From Vitrella brassicaformis (taxonomy: Eukaryota; Sar; Vitrellaceae), in assembly GCA_001179505.1 (NCBI GenBank), contig CDMY01000520.1:1-64000 (forward strand): 64,000 bases of DNA. Direction: 5' to 3'. Numbering within the stretch: the stretch's first letter is position 1; each line of letters opens with the position of its first letter. Positions 50,301-61,523 of the stretch are shown here, in pieces. A program made the translations under genes and the position numbers. The notes beneath the pieces are model-generated. The model saw nothing but the letters and a program-made list of their open reading frames with translations. It was not told the origin of the DNA and searched no databases.

Positions 50301-51598
50301 GAGGGGCGGGCGCAGACGAGTTGGCCTCTTGGCCGTGAAAGAGTGAGTGCATATCGAAGCCCAGTGGGTTGCGGATGAGGGAGAGGGCCTCGAGTGATCT
50401 GTCGAACATCGTGTGGAAGGATGGTGGTAGGGTGCCCTCTAAGTGGGTGTCGTCTACATAGAGGCCGCGTAGGTCCGGCAAAGAGACGATGGCGTCGGGC
50501 AGTGGGCCACTCAGTTGACTCTGCAACATAACAGCCAGCTGTCAACAGTTACAGGCCACACAAAGACGGCAGGGAACACACACAACTTCAGGTCGTGTGT
50601 GCCCTGCCCCTGTCCTCTCCTCTGACCCGGTCGACGTACAGCAGTCTTAACTGCAACATCTCGCCGATCCTCTCGGACAGACTGCCGTTGAACGGCGCAT
50701 TCATCAAGACCACGCCCAGCAGCCCCCTGAGATCGTAAAAAGATGTAGGGAACCGAACGCCCCCATCCGGAAAGATCAGCTGAGCTTCATGGTCGGGGTC
50801 CAGAACCATGATGTAGCCGTCCACCATCCCATCGCCCCCTCCGGCCCATGACTCGACCTCATCGGTCGTTGGCAACGCCGCACGAGCCGTCCGGAAACGG
50901 ACACAGACGATGAAGGGCAGATCGCACACGCGGAAGAAGGACCCCATTTTGACGCCTCTCATCTCCACATCCAGTGACCGAATGAATTGCCTCAGCGGCC
51001 CCCTGGCGTCCTCCTCACACACAGTGCAGTCCTCATGAATCACCGGCTCTGTCATGGCGGTTTCATTGGCACCATGAGATCCCACAAGGGCACGCATAGA
51101 TGTGCCGGGCATGACGCGGTCCTCACCGAATGGCAGATACTTCTGAAGCAGCCGCAGTTTCAGCACATAGGCAGAAGCGCCCTTGTCAACCGTAGGTGGG
51201 GGATTGCGGTATTTGGCTGACGGCTTGAACCAGTCGCTGTAAGCGTGCAGCATGGTTGAGTTGGCCAATACGTCATCAGCCACATCTCTCGTCAACCCGT
51301 CGGTAGCTCCAGTGGTCTGCAGCTGACGCGATGCTGCCGACCGGCGATGGGGCGCCAAGGCTGATGAGTGGAAGTCGTCCATGCCCTCATCTGTGTCACT
51401 CGCATTGTTGTGACAAGGCGAAAGAGAAGCACGAGGAGCAGATGAGGATGAATCCCTTCGCCCAAGCAACCGCCCGACGATAAAAAAGGCAGCTGCCATC
51501 TCCGCAGAGCAGCGGCAAGGTCCACATTGGCCCTGTTCTTGAGCCCTTGCAAACACCACCAATAAGACGATCAGGACGATGAATGCCGGTGCGTTCAT
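44306..51598 (-). CDS. Gene M: second LRR / cysteine-rich / multi-pass membrane receptor
   Basis: This is a many-exon gene whose first exon (50627-51598) encodes the signal peptide MNAPAFIVLIVLLVVFARAQ and a 300-residue ectodomain start. Exons at 50038-50520, 49867-49940 and downward carry irregular LRRs such as LPDAIVSLPDLRGLYVDD, GLQRLWDLDLSRNRLSGVIP and LERLHV-type units. Between about 48180 and 47360 lie cysteine-rich GCC2/GCC3-like modules (CRCLPGYAGHGLNCTKCPAG, CTAGSVG, GHEGLTCNRCKEGF). Hydrophobic segments follow from about 47300 to 45650, for example LWLIVIVNVLLVFAALIAIF and LGLVLVVIVTNLVHYIMLTM. The cytoplasmic tail ends at 44306. The plan matches gene C, though the tails are not similar, so the two are distant paralogues. 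Not every internal junction was resolved. The likely role is a surface receptor or sensor; the ligand is unknown. Confidence 0.75.
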
Positions 51599-51776
51599 GA
51601 GATCTGCAAGCAAACATTCCTCGGCCTTGGACTTATCTCCGGGAACAGGTCAGGAGCTGATGGGCAGGAGATCTTGGAGATCTCACGTTCGACCGAAAGC
51701 TCGCAAGAGCAAGGAGGAAGGGAGGCAAGGAGGGAAAGAGAAGAAAGAAGCAAGGCGCGAGTCGCTCTCTCCTTCA
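51599..51776. promoter_or_regulatory. Divergent promoter region M/N
   Basis: A 178-base spacer has AAAGCTCGCA at 51696-51705, the reverse complement of TGCGAGCTTT, about 98 bases from the M start and 72 from the N start. If N began at an upstream in-frame ATG near 51660, the spacer would shrink and the motif would fall inside its coding region, which argues for the later start. Confidence 0.5.
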
Positions 51777-53161
51777 ATGCTCAATTTTCGACGAGGCCGA
51801 GGAAGAGGCGCCGCAGCAGCTGGCGGGAGATCACACAAAGATCATGAGTCAAAGGGCAACCCGCTGTCATCCTTCCAGCGACAGGCGCAAGAACGGCTCA
51901 AGGGAGGCAGGTTCCGCCACCTGAATGAGAAGCTCTACACAGACTCGTCGGCCGAGAGCTTCATGGCGTTCCAGCAAGATCCATCGCTCTTCGACAAGGT
52001 GCTTTCGATGAGAGATGCGACGGCAATTCATTCATTGACTCATTGTGTTTGCGGCGTCCGCTCATTCATTATGTGTGTCAGTATCACGATGGCTATCGTC
52101 GGCAGGTGCTCCAGTGGCCAATCAATCCCCTCGACAAGATGATGGAATACGTTCGCAAACTCCCCGCACATTACACGTGAGGCACAGGGAAAGCGGCGAG
52201 TGACCACTCGTTGTGTGCTCGATGTGTGTGTGTGTGTGTGTGTGTGCGTGTGGCCTGATCAGTGTGGGTGATTTCGGCTGCGGAGAGGCGAAGATCGCAC
52301 AAACCTTTCCGGACAGGCAGGTGCATGGCAAGAGAGGAGCATCCATCACGTGCATTGATCTGTCCCCTGTATGCTGGCAGATCCATCCATTCGTTTGATC
52401 TCGTGGCGGCCAACCCACACATTACTGCCTGCAACATCGCCCACGTGCCTCTCGCTGACGGCTCCCTGGATGTTGCGATTTTCTGCCTGAGTCTGATGGG
52501 CTCCGACTGGCCGTCGTTCATCAGAGAGGCCTACCGCTGCCTCAAAGACAAGTGAGGGAAAGCAAAGCACCGAAAGACCTTGAGCGATGAGCATGCTGCC
52601 GTTCGTCTGTGTCGGTGGGTGTGCCTACCAGGGGTGTCTTGCGCATCGCTGAAGTGCTCTCTCGTTTCCAAGATGTGGACAAATTTGTCGAGAGCATCGA
52701 GACCATCGGATTCAGATGCACACACAGGGTGGGTGGGTGCGCCAACAGCGAAGAGATGATGCACAGTGACAATTGCCTGACTTGTTTTGCGTGTCTGTCT
52801 GCAGGAGGTGCTGAATTCCTTCTTCATCCTGCTGGCTTTCCGCAAAGCGTCGACAGACAGGCGACTTCCCCAACACTCCGCCAAGGGTCAGCAGTCGGCC
52901 ACCAAGAGCAAGAAAAAGAGAAAACAACACCAGCAGCAGCGGAGTGAGAGCACTGACGGCCATGAGGACAAGCGACTCAGGATAATGCAGAGGCTGATTG
53001 GCAAGAAAAGGAGTGTTCCTGATGATGTGGCAGCTGCTGGCGAGTCAGCAGCAGAGAGGGGCAGTAGTAGGGTCAGCAAAAAGAGGAAAGTGGTGGGGGT
53101 GAGTGAGTCACAGGGCGTGGACGCTTCTCTTCTAGGGCACTGTAAGTACAAGAAACGCTGA
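51777..53161 (+). CDS. RRP8: Gene N: RRP8-type ribosomal RNA methyltransferase
   Basis: Exons are 51777-51998, 52082-52176, 52263-52320, about 52385-52551, 52632-52728 and 52805-53161. The protein follows RRP8, the nucleolar SAM-dependent enzyme that methylates N1 of an adenine in large-subunit rRNA: RFRHLNEKLYTDSSAESF, YHDGYRRQVLQWPINPLDKM, the SAM motif VGDFGCGEAKIAQTF, SFDLVAANPHITACNIAHVP, LDVAIFCLSLMGSDWPSFI, LRIAEVLSRFQDVDKFVESI and FFILLAFRKAS. Family members usually carry their basic region at the N-terminus. Here a short Arg/Gly-rich N-terminus (RRGRGRG) is joined by a Lys-rich C-terminal extension of about 100 residues (KSKKKRKQHQQQ, SKKRKVVG). The junction after 52320 does not keep phase with any clean acceptor before SFDLVAANP. 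The start was chosen to avoid overlap with the divergent promoter. Confidence 0.88.
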
Positions 53162-53360
53162 ATGGGTGTCTTTTAGTGAGGCCTGAGTGAGTGGGACGAT
53201 CATGACGATCATTGACCTTCAAAGCTTTGCCATTCCAATGGTCTTGAAAGAAACGAACGGATGCATCTTGCACCCATCCCACAAGGAACAATCGGAACAA
53301 GCACAGCACGCAAACAGGCAGGCAGGCAGGCAGGCAGAGGAAATGGCCTATCACCCCTTC

Positions 53361-56300
53361 CTAACCCGACTCCTCTTCCCCCACTCCAGCAGCGTCAGGC
53401 TCCCCCTCCTTGCCCCCCTCATCCCCACCTTCAGCAGTCAGGTTGGCCTCCTCAGCTGCAGCGGCAGCTGCCCCCTCTTCATCCTCTTGCGGCTCGGAAT
53501 ATATCGTGGACATTGCAGGGCCTTCCTGCTCCTGACCCTCCTGGTCACTCGACGAGAAACCCCTGGAGGCGTTCTTCTTGCCACCCCTCTTCGCTTTGGC
53601 CTTGCCCCACGCAATGGGGCTGTCGTCTTCCTCCTGCTCGGCCAGCGCGGCCTGCCTGAGCCGCTCCTCGGCCTCCTTCTTCTCCATCTGTCTGGCCTTG
53701 ATGGATGAGAGAACCTTGCTGCCGGGCGACTGCTCTTCGTCATCCTTGGCTTCGCCAGTGGGGGCGACGGACGGCAGGACACTCGAGACGGGCATGACGT
53801 CGAGCACTTTGTCGAGCTCCTTCATGGTCTGGGTGGAGAGAGACATGCACGAAGGGGGATCGATCCATGCGTCATACGTCCTCTGGCACCTACCTTGCTC
53901 ATGAGCTGGTGCAGCTGCTCTGACTCTGCTTCAACCTCCTCGGGTGAGAGGGATCTCATGTCCTCAACGCGCTCTAAGAGGAAAGAACAAATCACAAGGT
54001 GCACAAAGGAAAGTTCGTGTCTCGTCTTGTAGATCAATACCGCCGTCTGCGGATCTGAATGGGCTGGTGACACCTCTGTCACCCGCCAGAGCACCCGACG
54101 GATACTCGCCAAGCGACACACCGGCACTGTATACACACACATAGGTGATGCAAGCAGGGACATGGAGACAAAAAGGCGGGTTTCCTACCCTGGAGACCAT
54201 GTGGGTGCGTCCTGGTTGCCCGCTCTCCCTCGTGATTTCTTCTTCTTGGCAATGGCCTGCAGAGACCGCTCCTTCAGCTCCCTGTGTGTCAAACGCACCA
54301 ACCAATGCTCGCTCGATAGATATGCCTGCAATGAGTGCTTCGTCCCGCTTTGTGTTACTGATTGGTGAGTGGTCTGTCGGCCAAATCCTCCTCGTCAGAA
54401 TCATCCTCTCCCTGAGACACAAGAAGTCCATGCAGCTAGGCGGCCTGGTGTGCCGTAGTCGTCTCATGCTTTCATTCTCTCCCCACCTGCAGGTTGGAGG
54501 ACGGCAGATCGCCAGGTCTCAGTTGAATGGCCCCGCCAGCCGAGCCGGGGGAGGGGACTTTGTCCACACGGCGGGCGCCAGTGAGAGGCGGGCTCACAAC
54601 AGAGCCCCTGAAAATTAATTGCACAAGGGTGGTTCGTGTGCCAGTGGCATTGACGTGCGATCTTTGTTGTCTCGTGTACTTACCGCTGAGCACCTGATAC
54701 AGAGAGTGCCTCCAGTCCGGTTGCCGCCACTCCCGTCTCGTTCAGCACAGATATAGTCTCAGCACCGGGCAGGTAGTCTTTGTGCGCTGCGACGAATCTG
54801 GGGACATATGGAGACGAATTTTGCTTTATAAAGCCCGATCGTGACCACCGACCTTTCGATGTAGTACAGAAGGGGCAAGAAGTTGTCTCCATCCATCTCG
54901 GGCGGCCCCAAAGGATCGCCCCAGGCCTCTTGGACCTGATCGAGAGGCAAAGTCACAGCACGCGAAATATGTAAGGCAGGGACATTCCCCTCATGTCGAG
55001 GAAACCACTGACCACTTTGGTCAGCTTTTCGACGATGGGTTTGCATGCGAGTGTGATGCCGTGCTGCTTCTCGTTCTCGAGGTCCTTTTGGTCGGCGGCC
55101 TCTTTGGTCTTGGCGATCTGCAGCTCCAGCTCCTCCAGCGCCTGACGCTTGCGCTTGAAGGCCTCCTCGTCGGCCACCTGATTGGTGAGGAGAGAGACAG
55201 ACACAAACAGGCAGTGGTGTGTTCCTCTGTGTCTGTTCCTGGTGGTTTGCTGACCAACCTGTGAGTCTTTGAGCTGGGTGTCCAGCTCTCGTGTGCGCAG
55301 TTCCATGGCCTCGATGTCGCGATTGAGCTGGTTGGCATAGGACAGCAGGCTGAAGTTGCGCTCCTCGACCTTCATGAATATCTGCAGCACACAAAGAGGA
55401 ACAGGGGGCCTGCCGTACGTCTGATGCGTAGACTGGCGTGATGTTGTGCTTGCCTTGACTATTTCTTCGATGTCGGCGATGCCGGTGGATGACTTGATTG
55501 TCTCGAATGCCTGTTCAAACACCTGACACACGGTAGAAAGGGGGAAAGGCATGCAGCGGGGAGGGAGACATGGTGTAATCGGCTCTGTCTGTAGCCTACT
55601 TCGATGTTCTTCTGGTGTTGCTTGATGTGTCGTCTCTGGATGGTGTTGAGAAATGCGGTTTTGAGGATTTCTTTCATCATACCCTCCTGATTGAACCCCT
55701 CTTCCTGCACAACGAAGCGAAAAACTCAATGATTCTCCGCTTAAAGGAAGCGAGCAGTCCTCCCGTACCTCTTCAGCTACGACGAATGTCGAGCGAGTGG
55801 TGTTCAGTGGAGAGGGGGGAGGGCCTGTCGACTTCTTGTCTTTCTCGTCTTTCTTCTCATCCTTCTTAGTCCCCCCTTTTCGCGGCGTAGACTCGCTCAT
55901 CTGCTGTGTCGACTGCCCACGGAGCAGCGCATTCTGTGCGGCATGTGTCTTGCGCTGCTGTATCTCCCACTCCTTCATCTTGCTCTCGGTGGACCGCATC
56001 TCGACGTGGAGGTCGTTGCACTGGTGCTTGAAGTCCACCCGCTCCTCGTCACGAAGCTTGCGAAGCTCATGTATGCGAGCGGCCGTCATTGTCTGGGTGT
56101 TCTTGGTCTCGTCCATCTACACACAGACACACACACATTCATTTGCCGAGGGACATCTTGCAGGTTGAGCGTTTCACCTCGTTAGAGAGGTCTTTGAGCT
56201 GGTCCCCGACATTAGTGACCTCTCGGCTGAGCTTCTTGACGACCGCGTCCAGGGTAACCCTCTCCCTTCGCTGCTGGTCAATGGCGCTGCGCAGCTTCAG

Positions 56301-56676
56301 GTTGTAGTCCAGCTGGCCGTTGAGCTTGGCCAGTGCCTTCTCGAGCCTGTTTTCCAGCTGCCGGACCTTGCTCCGCCCTCTCTGCACTTCATCCTCCTCG
56401 GCAGCCCTCCGGAGGTTGTACTTGAGGCGCTTCTCATCATACTCGTCCTTCGACCTAAACAAACCGCAGCGGTCAGGCAAGCAGACACGTGTGAGGGCCT
56501 CCCCCTCACCTGCGATAGTTCTCTTCCAGCAGATGCAACCTCCTTTTCTCAATCTCGAGCTTCCGCGTCACAACTTCGATTTCCTGCTGCATTCGCCCCA
56601 CATGGTCCTCCAGGTAGGCTGACAGGGCGACGTTACCGCCGCCCATGCTGGACCTCTGCGTCGACGAGAGCGCCAT
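53361..56676 (-). CDS. Gene O: outer dynein arm docking complex protein (ODA1/CCDC114-like)
   Basis: Fifteen exons join in phase to 783 residues. The first two thirds are coiled coil: EEDEVQRGRSKVRQLENRLE, VDFKHQCNDLHVEMRSTESK and KKLSREVTNVGDQL. The diagnostic part is FEQAFETIKSSTGIADIEEI followed by MKVEERNFSLLSYANQLNRD, which matches the conserved core of docking-complex subunits (Chlamydomonas ODA1/DC2, human CCDC114). These anchor outer dynein arms to axonemal doublets, so the organism should make motile flagella. The C-terminal third is a long low-complexity extension, acidic and Ala/Glu-rich (GEEESG end). The intron after exon 5 (55454) has a GC donor, AAG|GCAAGC. Exon starts on the minus strand: 56676, 56454, 56116, 55704, 55522, 55381, 55177, 54935, 54797, 54607, 54411, 54281, 54126, 53973 and 53828. 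Only 200 bases separate its stop from that of gene N. Confidence 0.85.
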
Positions 56677-57102
56677 TTGCTGAAAAAGACTGGGGGGCGC
56701 TGTGGGGCTAGCTTGCTGACCGAAGAAGTCTCGAAATCGAAACCTACCGATCTTCCAAGCAACGCAAGAGTCTCAAGCAATGCAATGGTCCTTGTAAGTA
56801 TGCTCCCTGACAGTGTCTCATCCCTGCCTTTCTGCGACGTACGGTATGGCGCAACATGCATGAACTGTATGAACTGAGATGGGCATATCGTGCCTCTGTC
56901 TAGGCAAAACAGTCCTAGTGGCTGCCTTCTGTGACTGTCCGCACAAATGCAGCAAACGGTGTGAAAGGTGACGAGCTGAGAAAGCACATCATGCTTCAGA
57001 CAGCCGCCAACCGAACAACACAAAATGCAACAACCACTAACTGACACAACAAAATCTATGGACTAAGGATCACCATAATGAGACCCTTGAATCAAAGCAC
57101 TT
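56677..57102. promoter_or_regulatory. O upstream region / P downstream region
   Basis: These 426 bases lie between the start of gene O and the stop of gene P, both on the minus strand. This is the only start not facing another start. It contains TAGCTTGC near 56709-56716, related to but not matching the GCGAGCT core. No gene is seen. Confidence 0.4.
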
Positions 57103-60100
57103 TCAGCACTGCACGCGACGGCTTGTCTCCCTCGCAATCTGATCCACTGTGCCCTCCTCTATCATTTCCATTGCAAGACTTTGGTTGAATCCCACCGTCT
57201 CTGTCAAATCGCGGTTGAGAGCAGGCCGAGCAAGGTCTTCACCAAGAGACACGTTGATCTCTTCCACTTTAACACGCTGCTCCAGCTGCTTGGAATGCTC
57301 GCCGGCCTCTGCTGTCTCCACGATTGGCTCGAGGGGCGGTTTCTCTTGTTCAACCACTAGCTCAGCTGCCTTCTCGAGCTCGGCAGGTATCGGCGCTGTC
57401 TGCCCAATGGCGTGAAAGACCGGCGGCGTCACGGCGTCCGGCGCCTCATTCTCTTGCATCACTGGCTGGAGGAACTTCGGCTGAAGGGGCTGCGGCTGCT
57501 CAGCTGGGTGGTCATCTTGAATGGGCCCCGGTGCATTAGGCGTCTCCACTGCTTTGCCGACCCGCTCATCAGTCACATCATGCGGCACGATTCCAACTGC
57601 CTTCTCTTCGTTGATGAGCTTGCGCCGCGGGGCAAGATACTTCTGCATCAGCCGCTCTCTGCGCGTGGGGTAGAGACACAAGCAGACAGCAGCCGCAAGC
57701 ACGAGCAGAACCGAAGGCAGCAGCACAACGATGGCGATCGAGGCGCGTGTCTCGACGCAGGATGTGTCCGAGAATGCAAACCAGCCGCACTCGCTGTCGT
57801 CCTTCTCCTTCTTGACGCCCCCATCGGCCGATAGGGCGAAGAATTGAGGCTGCAGGTCAGCCGCCGTCAGGCCAGAGATGTGGACTGATCGGTCCTGCGT
57901 CATCCGAATAATGACGCTGCCGTTTTCCACCAACGGTATAAGGGCCTCCATACTGTCGATCTCTGGGTAGGCGCTCAGGTCCAGCACGTCATGGTCGGTG
58001 TCCGTGTCAAAGGAGGGGATCGTCACGTCTCCCGTCTCGTTGCTCACCACACTGATCAATGATCACACGCAAGGACTCAGCCAACAAGTGATTGTGTCGT
58101 TGTCTGTTCTACTGTCCTGTCGAGCTCACAATGTGTCAGCACCGTCCATGCCGATGAGCACTGCAAAGGACAGCCAAGATGCAGCCGTGTACAATCTCGC
58201 TCCCGTGGGTCTCCACTGCTTACCGTCATTTCCCCCGCCACTGACGAGCCTGTCATTCCCTCCACCACCAGTCAGCACGTTAGCGGCGGTGTTGCCCGTC
58301 AGCACGTCGTCTTTTTTTGTCCCCTCCACATCTGTGATGGGGCTGCCCTCTTCCAGCGTGATGCTCTTCGGATGCTCGGCGTCTGGGCACGACACTTTGG
58401 TTGGCGAAACCATTCGACACACAACAGCAGGGTCCTCTGGATCGTCATTGTCGGTCGAGCTGATAGTGATCACGTTCTGATCTAATACATCGGAAAGGGC
58501 TGCTCAACCCACACAAGAGACGGATCGTCAAGAGGGATGGATCAATCCCTCGGGGCTCTACGTGTCTGACCTGGAATCTCGGTGGTACTTGAGTGTGTCT
58601 CACTTGGGAGCTCAGTGGTACTTGAGGAGGGCGCCGGGGCTGAAAATGGTCAAATGGATATACGCTATCCACAAAGATGCTGATGTGTCTCATTTTTGCG
58701 GCTTACCGACAATCAAAGTACCAGCTGTCACATTGAAGTCAGACAGGTAATCGGCAGAACACGACTGCGACTGGTCTGGCGACGCACACCTGCACGCGCA
58801 CCTAGATGTCTCGTTGTCTGTGTACGAGGCCATCTGCCAGTGTTGCCATTAGCTGACCAGCAGAGGAAGAAGTCTCCTACACGTGTTGGTCTTTTATCGC
58901 CAATCTCATATGTTTTTGACCCCGATGGGCCACCGGCTTTGGGCGTCCCGATGTCCTGCTTATCGGCTCGAAACAATCCCGTGACCAGCGCAGGGCTCGT
59001 GCAAGTTGTAGAAGAGACAAGGATGGCGTCATAGTCATTGAGGTCTGTCAAAGCGGCACAGTCACACATAGGAAAGAGAGACTGACAAGGGCACCTCCAG
59101 TTCGCTGCACAGTACCTGTTCCTGTAATGGTCATAGGACATTCCTCGCCAACAAGGCAGCTGATTTGATTGCTGCCATCGGGTCCTGCACACCGATGCGG
59201 GAGCATGCATGTCTGTGTGTATGTACCGTGAGGACTTCCGTACCTCTGATTGTCAGGCTGCCGGCCGAGACAATGTGTTCTGCATCGCACGACCCTTGAC
59301 ACCTGCAGACATATGCACACACACAGCACATTTATATGCCAGCCCCTTCTGTGCTATCACTTGAGTACCAGCACAGGGAAAGGCTGTCGGCAACTTTCTT
59401 CGCAATGCCAAAGTGATATGTCGCTCCGCTGCCACCCGATGCTGTGGCAGAGTCGACCGAGCTATCTTCATCGAAGTACGTTCGCGTTGGCGATGCACAG
59501 CTATCGTTAGAGAGCAGCATCGAGTCTCCATCTGAAAGACCTGCTCAGAGACATGGAACATGAGGGGAGTGAGACAGTGTTCGAGTGTCGCGATTGGGTG
59601 GAGTCTCCACCTGTGCCTGCAATACTGAATGTGCAGCCAACTCCGATGACACAGGTGATGGCTGCAGCCTTGTCGGGGCCTGAGATGGTGAGATTGCCCG
59701 CATGAATGGTAAAATTCTCAAGACCTCCCTCTGCCTCTGGGTCACAGCCAAACTCTTGTGGACACCTGCGTTCACACACATACATACACACAGAGCAAGT
59801 CACGTGGCAATTGCTCGTCAATAGGAAGACACGCACAGTCGAGAAACGCAGCTCACCAGCACAGGTAGAATGCTGTGCTTGATGCGTAGAGAGCCCTGCC
59901 GAAATCATACAGCTCTCCGCCTCCCGATGCTGTCGCCTTGTCATACAAGTCATCGGCAGTGAACAAATCCTTAACACCCGTACTCACACTGCAATCATCG
60001 CCGGAGACCACAATCATGTCTCCGTCGGCCAAACCTGTCATGCAGTAGCATACACATGAGGCAAACAAACTGTTCTCTCTTCGTTCACAGATCGCTCTCA

Positions 60101-61523
60101 CCCATGCCTGTGACATTCATTGAGCACTGATGGCCGGCAACACATGAGGAATTTCCATAAGTGGGGCCTGTATTGATGAAAACAATAAGCACAGCACCTC
60201 ATCGCTCAGTCCCTGTGCACATACCGTTCACGATCAGCATGCCCGCACTAGTCTCAAACCGCGCATAGTCTTCCTCATAGTCACAAGGCCCATCAATCTT
60301 GCGCCAGCACGGGCCGTCTGGTTTAAGGTCACCAATGCACTCCTGGCGTGGACACCTAAAAGGAGACAGGAAGACGTCAAGCATACCGTTGATCGCCAAT
60401 ATAGAATCAGCTGGGTGACCGAACCAGCAAAGGTAGTATTCCCCGACAAATCGAGGCTTCTTACTGCCAAATTCGTACGTCACCAATGAGCCGTTATCCC
60501 CTGGATTGGCCGTACTGAGATCTATCTCATCAGCATCGAATAAGCCAAGGGGACTGACATCGACAAGGCGGTCCATCGAGCATTGCTCCACAGCGACACG
60601 GAGAGTGTCGTTTTCATGCAAGTCTGCGTCAGCACAAAGAGCGTGTCTCACAATGTTTTATTTCTCTTGCCTATTCGGCACACGCACCAAAGCCGCTGAT
60701 AGGGATCGGACAGTCCAGTGTGACGTAGCATCGGATAATTGCATCGGCATGGGGGCCTGCATTGTGAGTCGTCATTTGAAGGCACATATAACGAGCCTAC
60801 TGATGACCACTCACCTCTGACCGTCAACATTCCCGCATGAGTAGTATACTCATCTATGATAAGATCCGAAGTAGCGTGGTCGCATTTATCCCCGTCGTAC
60901 GTCTCGTCCAGGGAGCACCTGAATGTAAAGATCTCCATGTTATTCGTTGGCGATAGTTTTCTCTTTTGCATACCAGCAGATATCGAATTCTCCAGTGCGT
61001 TGAAGACGCTTATTATATACAAAAAATTCATCGGCGCCGAGTACGTACTCTTGGTGCTCATCACTTCCGGGGATCGTTTGGCTCATGTAGGGGAATTCCG
61101 GTCCGTTTTGCCACAGAGGTGGTGAGATCGGAGTGGGAGGATTACATGGGCTTGAAGCATTCCTCTCTGACAGAATGATCGAGGCACCATCGTCCTTGAA
61201 CCCTGCAGGTCAACGACAGGAACATTGTAGGATGACAGAAAGCTTGGTTGGTTGCGTTCTTCTCTTCGTGCCCTACGGTTGTAATCGCCGGGGATGATCC
61301 AATCTACGTCACACGGTTGAGGAGTCATCCATTCGGTGCAATACTGCCCTGCGATCGCAACGAAACGCGTCTCATTATTTGGTCGAGCGGGAGCAACTAA
61401 GACAGGAATGGCAGGGAAGCAGAATGTCGGACAAAAAGAGTTCGGTCTCTGTTGGTTGATACCTGCCAATCGAGGGATATCGATGTGGACCAGTGAGACG
61501 AGAATGAGGATGAATAAATGCAT
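57103..61523 (-). CDS. Gene P: modular type I membrane protein with Cys-Trp-Cys modules and RTX-like repeats
   Basis: Eighteen exons, all in phase, encode 1,039 residues. Exon 1 (61463-61523) gives the signal peptide MHLFILILVSLVHIDIPRLA. Five modules follow; each ends in a stretch such as STAFYLCW|CPQEFGCD, GEYYLCW|CPRQECIG, DSLSLCW|CQGSCD, GDFFLCW|CASPD or GEFDICW|CSLDE. The Trp codon is split TG|G by a phase-2 intron every time, then TISGP/TVRGP-like segments start after phase-1 introns. After these comes DDVLTGNTAANVLTGGGGND, then RLVSGGGND and VLIGMDGADTFVV, which are RTX nonapeptide calcium-binding repeats known mainly from bacterial secreted proteins. One transmembrane helix (RASIAIVVLLPSVLLVLAAA) precedes a tail of about 215 residues rich in Pro and Glu. 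It is probably a surface or vesicle adhesion protein; no enzymatic motif is seen. Confidence 0.8.

Noticed and set aside
54684-54694. Alternative donor G|GTGCTC at 54694 in gene O
   Set aside because: The donor CG|GTAAGT at 54684 is much stronger and keeps phase with the next exon.
57103-61523. RTX repeats of gene P as evidence of a bacterial toxin gene or contamination
   Set aside because: The repeats are split by a normal intron and sit inside an 18-exon eukaryotic membrane protein. No toxin domain is present.
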